NCBI GenBank assembly: GCA_018609665.1 | Contig: JAHENN010000191.1 | Coordinates: 1-10,720 of the forward strand | Reading direction: 5' to 3' | Length of the DNA stretch: 10,720 bases | Source: Haloarculaceae archaeon | Lineage (GTDB): Archaea; Halobacteriota; Halobacteria; Halobacteriales; Haloarculaceae | Part shown: positions 1 to 4,583 of the stretch, piece by piece | Position numbering within the stretch: position 1 is the first letter of the stretch | How the letters are laid out: every line of letters begins with the position of its first letter | Program-made: the position numbers and the translations under genes | Notes under the pieces: generated by a model | The model's database searches: none | Told to the model about the DNA's origin: nothing | Seen by the model: only the letters and a program-made list of their open reading frames with translations

Positions 1-1142
1 ACATCGCCATCGGCGACCGTCAGGACGTCCCCCGCGAGGAGCTACGAGGCACCATCCAGAACGACGTCCTCAAGGAGTACATCGCCCGGAACACGTACAT
101 CTACCCACCCGAACCGTCGATGCGGATCATCACGGACATCTTCGAGTTCTGCGCCGCCGAGACGCCGAAGTTCAACACCATCTCCATCTCGGGCTACCAC
201 ATCCGCGAGGCCGGCGCCACCGCCGCCCAGGAGATCGCCTTCACGCTCGGCAACGGCATCGAGTACGTCGAGGCCGCCCTCGAGGCCGGGCTCGACGTCG
301 ACGCGTTCGCGCCGCAGCTGTCGTTTTTCTTCGCCTCCCACAACAACATCCTCGAGGAGGTTGCGAAGTTCCGGGCGGCCCGCCGGATGTGGTACCGCAT
401 CATGGACGAGCGGTTCGACGCCGAGGAAGCCGGCTCCAAGCAGCTGAAGTTCCACACCCAGACCGCGGGGTCGACGCTGACCGCCCAGCAGGTCGAGAAC
501 AACGTCGTCCGCGTCGCCTACCAGGCGCTGGCGGCGGTGCTGGGCGGCACCCAGTCGCTGCACACCAACGGCAAGGACGAGGCGCTGAGCCTCCCGACCG
601 AGGAGTCCGTCCGGACGGCGCTGCGCACCCAGCAGATCCTCGCCGAGGAGTCCGGCGCCGCCGACACCATCGACCCGCTGGCGGGGTCGTACTACGTCGA
701 GTCGCTGACCGACGACCTCGAGGCGGAGGCGTTCGACATCATCGAGGAGGTCGACGGCCGCGGCGGGATGCGGCGGGCCGTCGAGAGCGGCTGGGTCCAG
801 GACCAGATCCAGAACGTCGCCTTCGAGCGCCAGCGGGAGATTGAGACCGGCGAGCGGGTCATCGTCGGCGTCAACGAGTACACCGTCGACGAGGACCCCG
901 AGGAGGACATCGAGGAGGTCTCCGAGGAAGAACAGCGCCAGCAGCGCGAGCGCGTCCAACAGCTCCGCGAGGAGCGGGACGACGAGGCCGTCGAGGCCGC
1001 CCTCGCGGCGCTCCGGGACGCCGCCGACGGCGACGACAACCTCATGCCGTACATCGTCGACGCGGTGAAGGCCTACGCGACCACCGGCGAGATCTGCGAC
1101 GCCATGCGGGACGTCTTCGGCGAGTACCACGCCGGCGTGTGA
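1..1142 (+). CDS. mcmA1: Methylmalonyl-CoA mutase, large (alpha) chain, 5'-truncated by window edge
   Basis: Adenosylcobalamin-dependent isomerase interconverting (R)-methylmalonyl-CoA and succinyl-CoA, acting in propionate and odd-chain/branched carbon metabolism in the cytoplasm. The frame is open from base 3, giving 379 visible residues; the ATG at 120 is internal. Seen: GTIQND and IARNTYIYPPEP at bases 48-110 and SGYHIREAGAT near 190-222. Their spacing matches the Propionibacterium enzyme exactly if the Gln of TIQND is Gln197, giving Arg207, Tyr243 and His244 as substrate-pocket residues; the visible part would then start at about residue 179. The protein ends after a Glu/Arg-rich helix (about 900-1020) and YATTGEICDAMRDVFGEY, so it lacks the C-terminal B12-binding domain. 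As known for archaeal mutases, that domain would be a separate small subunit, which is not in this window. It is followed by a 168-base gap and then the isomerase gene with its own promoter. Family assignment is very secure. Confidence 0.97.
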   Translation, partial: IAIGDRQDVPREELRGTIQNDVLKEYIARNTYIYPPEPSMRIITDIFEFCAAETPKFNTISISGYHIREAGATAAQEIAFTLGNGIEYVEAALEAGLDVDAFAPQLSFFFASHNNILEEVAKFRAARRMWYRIMDERFDAEEAGSKQLKFHTQTAGSTLTAQQVENNVVRVAYQALAAVLGGTQSLHTNGKDEALSLPTEESVRTALRTQQILAEESGAADTIDPLAGSYYVESLTDDLEAEAFDIIEEVDGRGGMRRAVESGWVQDQIQNVAFERQREIETGERVIVGVNEYTVDEDPEEDIEEVSEEEQRQQRERVQQLREERDDEAVEAALAALRDAADGDDNLMPYIVDAVKAYATTGEICDAMRDVFGEYHAGV

Positions 1143-1280
1143 GCGCAACGCGGGTCCCGTCGCCCGTCCGGCACGGGGCTCGACCGCCGTGGACGGTGGT
1201 TCTGCCGGTCCGGTGGGGTTGCCCGTGTCCCGAGACGGGGAGTTCCGTTCGTCCGACAGACACTGGACTCCCCGGCCGAG

Positions 1281-1287
1281 ATTTTTG
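1281..1287 (+). promoter_or_regulatory. TATA-like box of the isomerase gene
   Basis: The A/T-rich heptamer ATTTTTG stands alone in a GC-rich spacer (1143-1310), centred about 27 bases before the ATG at 1311. This is the usual haloarchaeal spacing for a leaderless transcript starting at or next to the start codon. The rest of the spacer shows no ORF, no clear terminator and no strong hairpin. Confidence 0.6.
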
Positions 1288-1310
1288 TCCGTCGCCGCCG
1301 ACCGCACCGT

Positions 1311-1499
1311 ATGGACGTCCGTCAGGGGTTCATGATAGAGCACGACGGCGACTACCGGCCGGCCCTCGCGGCGGCCGCCGACGCCGGCTTCGACCACGTC
1401 GAGCTGAACATGGAGAAGCGGTTCTCCCGGGACGCCGTCGATCCCGGGGCGGTCGGGGCGGCGGCCGACGCCCACGGTCTCGACGTGGTCGCCCATCTT
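1311..1499 (+). pseudogene. Sugar phosphate isomerase/epimerase-like TIM barrel, 5' part (disrupted by IS)
   Basis: First 63 codons of a xylose-isomerase-like/AP endonuclease family 2 barrel protein. Seen: a first beta strand (VRQGFMIE), the AADAGFDHVELNMEK helix-strand unit typical of the family, and the strand DVVAHL. In this fold the His before PY is normally a metal ligand, as in endonuclease IV-type proteins. The mobile element enters right after this strand. The frame then runs into the element's left end for 15 foreign residues and stops at 1545-1547, leaving a 78-residue product that cannot form a barrel. The start at 1311 is chosen because it follows the TATA-like box at leaderless spacing. 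Joined to codons from 3067 onward it gives a 262-residue protein, a normal length for the family. Substrate unknown; a carbohydrate-phosphate or related role is inferred only from the fold. Confidence 0.85.
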
Positions 1500-1505
1500 G
1501 ATACA

Positions 1506-1543
1506 GCGAGGGAATCCCGGCCTTCAGGCCGGGCGGGAATCGC
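1506..1543 (+). repeat. Left-end imperfect palindrome of the IS
   Basis: A perfect 7-bp stem CCCGGCC (1516-1522) with loop TTCA pairs with GGCCGGG (1527-1533). Outer bases GCGA (1506-1509) and TCGC (1540-1543) can close a longer, interrupted stem. It lies within about 10 bases of the left junction, where IS200/IS605 TnpA proteins recognise a hairpin in single-stranded DNA. It is therefore the likely transposase site rather than a terminator. Confidence 0.75.
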
Positions 1544-1601
1544 GTAAGCTCCGTGCGACTCTTGCTACGACTGTTGCCCCTCTGAATACCGACCGTAAGC
1601 A

Positions 1602-1609
1602 TTTAGTTA
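1602..1609 (+). promoter_or_regulatory. TATA-like box of the IS operon
   Basis: TTTAGTTA is centred about 26 bases before the GTG at 1631, suggesting a leaderless message starting at that codon. A second A/T-rich site, TTACATAG (1619-1626), is placed similarly relative to the ATG at 1649, so the promoter and the start of the small ORF cannot be fixed from sequence alone. Confidence 0.5.
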
Positions 1610-1630
1610 CACAGGCACTTACATAGAACT

Positions 1631-1771
1631 GTGCGAACAGATGTAGACATGGAACGTGACGGCGACCTACACGAACGGGTCCAGCAGTACGCTCGTGAGA
1701 ACGGTGTCCGTCACCCACGAGCATACCGCGAGCTAATCGAGATGGGGTTAGAGGCCGCTGATGCCGACTAA
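1631..1771 (+). CDS. Small ribbon-helix-helix-like protein encoded ahead of tnpB
   Basis: A 46-residue ORF (GTG start) or 40 residues from the ATG at 1649. Seen: a short polar N-terminal stretch (RTDVDMERD), then LHERVQQYARENGV, a turn with HPRAY, and RELIEMGLEAA. This strand-helix-turn-helix pattern, with a basic turn and a closing xLIxxGLEA helix, resembles CopG/Arc-type ribbon-helix-helix DNA-binding proteins. The GTG start keeps the possible N-terminal beta strand and fits the TATA-like box at 1602, so I prefer it. Its stop (1769-1771) overlaps the tnpB start (1761) by 11 bases in another frame, which points to a bicistronic message and translational coupling. Function is inferred: a repressor of the element's own promoter or a DNA-binding helper. 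It might also be a mere leader peptide. Confidence 0.6.
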   Translation: MRTDVDMERDGDLHERVQQYARENGVRHPRAYRELIEMGLEAADAD

Positions 1772-3011
1772 GACCCTCGAAGCGACACTTGCACCACCGA
1801 CAGCCCACAAGGAGCGAAAGCTACAGGAAATTCACGACCTGTATCACAAGGGGCTACACGAAGCGTTCGACGCTGGCGCTGATACGCAGTCGGCAGTCAA
1901 CGATATTGTGACGCCCTACGACCTGCCGTATCAGGTCAAAGATGCCCTCAAAAACTACGTGCCGAAACTGCGAGACACGTACAACGCTTCGGAGCTAGAC
2001 GACGACCACCCAACACGGATGGTCAACCGTGCCGCTCGGTTCGACTACTCAGAGGACCGAAACCACAGTTACGTGTGGGAAGTCCCCCAACCCGGACACG
2101 GGCCGAATTTCTGGATACCGCTACGCATCAGCCCCGAACAAGAGCAACTGTGGGCCGACCTGCTGGATGGGGATGTGTCGCCCGGTCAACTGCAACTGAT
2201 ACAGAATCGCACATCATGGAAGTTACACGTTGCTGTCGAGTATTCGGCCGAAGAACCCGGCTACGATAGTGACAGTAACGGCGTGACGCACATCGGTCTG
2301 GATATTGGTGAATCGTCTCTCATCATGGGCTGTGCCCTCAAAGACGGTTCACCGACCCGCCCGCTTGTGTGTGACGGGAGTCGAGCCAAGCATCTCCGTA
2401 AAGAGATGCACACGACTCTGAAACGACTGCAAGAACGTGACGCCGCCGAGTGGCGGATAGACGAGCGATTCGACCACTATCAAAACGCGCTGACAGATAT
2501 TGTCGAGAAGGCGTCTCGGCAGGCTGTCGAGTACGCCCGTAGCTTCGAGAAGCCGGTGCTGGTGATGGAGGACTTGACGTACATCCGCGAGTCGCTGGAC
2601 TACGGCAAATGGATGAACCGGCGACTCCACGCATGGGCGTTCGCTCGGTTGCAGGATCGAATCGAGGACAAAGCGCGAGCGGCTGGTATCCCAGTCGAAT
2701 ACATCAACGCCGCATACACGTCGCAAACGTGCCACGAGTGCGGTCACATCGGCTACCGAGACAGTGGCGGAGCGTTCCACTGTACGCACGACGAGTGCCA
2801 CGTCACGACGTTTGAAGGCGATATAAACGGCGCTATCAATATCGCACAGCGGGTAGACCCGTGGGGAGAGAGCGTGCCGCTGAAACCGGCAAGCGATGAC
2901 TCGCCTCGGGATGGGAGTGCCTGTGACAGCACCACGATCCACACCGAACAGAGCCAATCAGAGCAGATGACGCTCGGTGAGTTCGGGTCGAAACCCACTA
3001 CCAGCGATTAG
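1761..3011 (+). CDS. tnpB: TnpB, RNA-guided RuvC nuclease (IS1341-type transposase-associated protein)
   Basis: A 416-residue TnpB, full length for the family. TnpB proteins are omegaRNA-guided DNA nucleases, ancestors of Cas12, that cut targets next to a short TAM and help the element persist. Seen: an N-terminal helical/wedge-like region (1-175), then RuvC motif I THIGLDIGES with Asp181, motif II VLVMEDLTYIRES with Glu270, a zinc finger with Cys324, Cys327, Cys341 and Cys346, and motif III EGDINGAINIAQR with Asp354. The catalytic triad is complete, so the nuclease is probably active. The last 50 residues are polar and low-complexity, as expected where the gene overlaps the omegaRNA. The ATG at 1761 has GAGG six bases upstream (1751-1754), compatible with coupled translation from the small ORF. 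Base and codon use differ from the neighbours, supporting recent transfer. Confidence 0.95.
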   Translation: MPTKTLEATLAPPTAHKERKLQEIHDLYHKGLHEAFDAGADTQSAVNDIVTPYDLPYQVKDALKNYVPKLRDTYNASELDDDHPTRMVNRAARFDYSEDRNHSYVWEVPQPGHGPNFWIPLRISPEQEQLWADLLDGDVSPGQLQLIQNRTSWKLHVAVEYSAEEPGYDSDSNGVTHIGLDIGESSLIMGCALKDGSPTRPLVCDGSRAKHLRKEMHTTLKRLQERDAAEWRIDERFDHYQNALTDIVEKASRQAVEYARSFEKPVLVMEDLTYIRESLDYGKWMNRRLHAWAFARLQDRIEDKARAAGIPVEYINAAYTSQTCHECGHIGYRDSGGAFHCTHDECHVTTFEGDINGAINIAQRVDPWGESVPLKPASDDSPRDGSACDSTTIHTEQSQSEQMTLGEFGSKPTTSD

Positions 3012-3083
3012 CTGGTATTCCCACGCAGGGAAGCCCCGCCGTTCACGGTGCGGAGGATGTCACCTTCCCTACTCCGTCGACGC
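2985..3083 (+). ncRNA. Predicted omegaRNA/sotRNA 3' region with guide
   Basis: IS1341-type elements in Halobacterium salinarum are known to make sense-overlapping RNAs (sotRNAs) from the 3' end of tnpB, and TnpB omegaRNAs end in a guide copied from DNA beyond the right end. Here the tnpB tail and right end hold four successive hairpins: GGGT/ACCC with loop CGAA (2985-2996), TACCAGC/GCTGGTA around the tnpB stop (2999-3017), TTCCC/GGGAA (3018-3032), and an imperfect GC-rich stem with loop TTCA (3034-3053). The guide would begin at about 3061-3067 and read into the isomerase gene. The 5' end of the RNA probably lies further upstream inside tnpB and cannot be set from sequence; the guide length shown (about 20 bases) is assumed. 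Confidence 0.6.
2999..3017 (+). repeat. Perfect hairpin over the tnpB stop codon
   Basis: TACCAGC (2999-3005), loop GATTA, then GCTGGTA (3011-3017): a perfect 7-bp stem containing the TAG stop. With the neighbouring stems at 3018-3032 and 3034-3053 it makes the structured right end, serving as omegaRNA scaffold in RNA and possibly as TnpA recognition site in DNA. Confidence 0.7.
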
Positions 3084-3666
3084 CGGGTCGCCCCACGAGC
3101 CGGCCCGCGAGGGCGCCTGCCGGGAACTGGAGGCCAGCATCGACGTCGCCGCCGAGATGGGCGCCGACCGGGTCGTCTTCCACGCGCGGTCGTTCGCCCG
3201 GCCGTTCAACTGGGACGAGACGACGGTCGTCGAGGCCATCCACGGGTCGGTCCGCCGGCTCGACGACTACGCCGCCGACCGGGGGGTCGTCGCCTGCGCC
3301 GAGAACCTCAAGGGCGACTTCGTCGACGTGACCGACTTCCCGGCGCTGTTCGCGGCCACGGACGCGGCGATGTGTCTCGACACCGGCCACGCGTTCGTCT
3401 CCGGGATGGACGCCGCCGCCCAGGCCGACCTCCTCCGCGAGCACGGCGACCGGGTGGCGCACGTCCACCTCAACGACACCCGCCTCGACGAGAACGACGA
3501 GCACCTCCCGGTCGGGCTGGGCCGGCTCGACTTCGCCGAGCTGGCGGCGGCGATGGCCGAGACCGACTGGCGCGGCACCTGCACCCACGAGACGCTCCGG
3601 TTCGGCGACCGCTTCGACCACGTGCGGACGAGCAAGCGCCGCTTCGACGACCTGCTGGCGAGCTAG
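3064..3666 (+). pseudogene. Sugar phosphate isomerase/epimerase-like TIM barrel, 3' part (disrupted by IS)
   Basis: The remaining 199 codons (from 3067) of the interrupted barrel gene. Seen in order, the metal- and substrate-pocket motifs of the fold: LPYSVDAGSPHE at the junction, VVFHARSF, ACAENLKGDF, CLDTGHAF, HVHLNDTR and CTHETLRF. None is damaged and no other stop or frameshift is present, so the insertion is the only lesion and is probably recent. The frame stays open leftward into the element to an out-of-frame ATG inside tnpB (2977), but that start has no biological support. The stop TAG (3664-3666) overlaps the stop of the opposing VOC gene. In a polyploid cell, or after excision, the 262-residue enzyme could be restored. 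Confidence 0.85.
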
Positions 3667-3995
3667 TGCTCGAAGGTCTGGACCTCGACGGTCCGGCCCT
3701 CGGGGTCCGTCGCGAAGCACCGGTAGATCTCGTAGCGGTCGTTGTACCGCGGCGGCTCCTCGACGGCCGCCCCGAGGTCGTCGGCGAGGCGGTCGACGGC
3801 CACGCGGGAGTCGACGACGACGGTGAGGATGCCGTCGGTTTCGGCGGTCTCGCGCTCGCAGAAGCCGACCCGGAAGTCGCCGACCTGCAGGATGGTGCAG
3901 TCGGGCTGTTCGAGCCACACCTCGGCGCCGAGGTCGCGGTAGAACTCCACGACCGTCTCGAGCCGCCCGGTGCCGAAGAAGACGATGCCGTCCAT
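3663..3995 (-). CDS. VOC (glyoxalase/bleomycin-resistance fold) family protein
   Basis: A 110-residue single VOC module. Seen: strand-helix start GIVFFGTGRLETVVEFYRDLGAEVW, the central ILQVGDFRVGF strand, and the closing YRCFATDPEGRTVEVQTF, where DPEGxxVE is the hallmark of the fold and Glu104 is the usual metal-side acid. The first strand (GIVFF) lacks the His or Glu that normally supplies a metal ligand, so metal-dependent chemistry is doubtful. Although methylmalonyl-CoA epimerase is also a VOC protein and a mutase gene is nearby, this one is shorter and does not show epimerase-like features. It is convergent with the isomerase gene and divergent from the gene at 4073, with a short promoter region between. 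Substrate unknown. Confidence 0.88.
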   Translation of the reverse strand: MDGIVFFGTGRLETVVEFYRDLGAEVWLEQPDCTILQVGDFRVGFCERETAETDGILTVVVDSRVAVDRLADDLGAAVEEPPRYNDRYEIYRCFATDPEGRTVEVQTFEH

Positions 3996-4016
3996 GCCGG
4001 CGGGTCGGCCGGCACG

Positions 4017-4026
4017 AACAAAACCC
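4017..4026 (-). promoter_or_regulatory. TATA-like box of the VOC gene
   Basis: The only A/T run in the divergent spacer, reading GGTTTTGTTC on the minus strand, lies about 26 bases upstream of the VOC start codon, consistent with a leaderless transcript. Whether the same stretch also serves the plus-strand gene is unclear. Confidence 0.45.
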
Positions 4027-4072
4027 CGGCGGGACCGACAGCTCGATGTGGCGCCGGCGCGAGCCGACGGGT

Positions 4073-4531
4073 ATGACCGTCGCCGCCGAGGCCCGCGAGG
4101 CCGTTTGCGACCACCCGTTTCTGGAGACGGCGCTGCGCGCCGGCGTCGTCAACTACACCGCCGCCGCCCGCTTCCTCGACGTGGGCGACGAGGAGGCCGT
4201 CGCGGCGGCGCTGCGCCGCTACGCCGAGGCCCACGACCACGCGCCGCCGGAGCGTCGGGCGAGCGTCTCGATGCGGTCCGGCGTCGGCCCCGCCGACGAC
4301 GGGGGGCTGCTGTCGGTCGGCGGGACGGCCTTCGCGGCCGACGGCGGCGACCGCACGGCCGTCATCGCGGAGGGCGACCTCGGGGCTGCGGCCCTGTCCG
4401 ACGTTCTCGGGCGGCTCCGGACGGCCGGCGTCGACGTCGAGGCCGCTGCTGCCGCCGACGGGACGCTGGTGGTCGTCGTCGGGCGCCGGGACGGCGCCGA
4501 CGCCGTCCGGGCGGTGGAGGCGGCGCTGTGA
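4073..4531 (+). CDS. Haloarchaeal protein of unknown function (possible ACT-like C-terminal domain)
   Basis: I do not recognise a named function. The chosen start at 4073 gives 152 residues; an upstream in-frame ATG at 4046 would add nine residues rich in Arg, unlike the rest, so it is less likely, although it sits at leaderless distance from the A/T run near 4021. The N-terminal 50 residues are helical (FLETALRAGVVNYTAAARFL, then an Ala/Glu/Arg helix), perhaps a small helix-turn-helix. A polar linker follows to about residue 85. The C-terminal 65 residues alternate strand-helix-strand-strand-helix (TAVIAEGDL, a helix, GVDVEAAAAADGTLVVVVG, a final Ala-rich helix), which looks ACT-like. No signal peptide or membrane segment. 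It ends 52 bases before cysS, facing the same way. Confidence 0.8.
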   Translation: MTVAAEAREAVCDHPFLETALRAGVVNYTAAARFLDVGDEEAVAAALRRYAEAHDHAPPERRASVSMRSGVGPADDGGLLSVGGTAFAADGGDRTAVIAEGDLGAAALSDVLGRLRTAGVDVEAAAAADGTLVVVVGRRDGADAVRAVEAAL

Positions 4532-4550
4532 CCGGCCGCACGCAAGCGAC

Positions 4551-4562
4551 GGGTTGAAACCC
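4551..4562 (+). promoter_or_regulatory. Candidate promoter/palindrome ahead of cysS
   Basis: GGGTTGAAACCC is a 12-base inverted repeat (GGGTT/AACCC) centred about 27 bases before the cysS ATG at 4584. Its A/T-rich core TTGAAA is at the right distance to act as the TATA element of a leaderless transcript, and its symmetry would allow a dimeric regulator to compete for it. Both roles are inferred. Confidence 0.4.
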
Positions 4563-4583
4563 GACGGGAGTCGACCCTGGAGC

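Larger units (their letters stand above)
1500..3063 (+). mobile_element. IS200/IS605-superfamily element, IS1341 type (tnpB only)
   Basis: The stretch between the two halves of the isomerase gene differs from its surroundings. GC is visibly lower, codon use is mixed, and it carries tnpB plus a small upstream ORF. Both ends have hairpins, as expected for single-strand transposons of this superfamily. No Y1 transposase (tnpA) is present, so movement would need TnpA from elsewhere. The exact ends are ambiguous: the flanks read CATCTT (1494-1499) on the left and CACCTT (3061-3066) on the right, so the left edge lies within about 1494-1500 and the right within 3060-3066. Any of these cuts leaves one His-Leu-Pro-Tyr frame after removal. 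No longer target duplication is seen, as is normal for the superfamily. The bases TTGAT at 1498-1502 sit at the left junction and resemble the ISDra2 target/TAM, but this may be coincidence. Confidence 0.88.

Noticed and set aside
42..1496. 484-residue minus-strand open frame opposite the mutase and isomerase start
   Set aside because: Shadow of high-GC coding on the plus strand; low-complexity Leu/Val/Asp/Gly/Arg composition with no motif, and the plus strand encodes unmistakable methylmalonyl-CoA mutase.
1506..1543. Rho-independent-like terminator
   Set aside because: The strong stem is followed by GC-rich sequence without a T run, and its place at the IS edge fits a transposon end.
2977..3063. 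ATG at 2977 as the start of a real 229-residue protein
   Set aside because: The start lies inside tnpB in another frame and the first 28 codons are IS right-end sequence; only the part from about 3067 belongs to the barrel gene.
3663..3995. Methylmalonyl-CoA epimerase, given the nearby mutase
   Set aside because: Shorter than that family, wrong strand, not adjacent, and lacks the expected metal-binding N-terminal strand.
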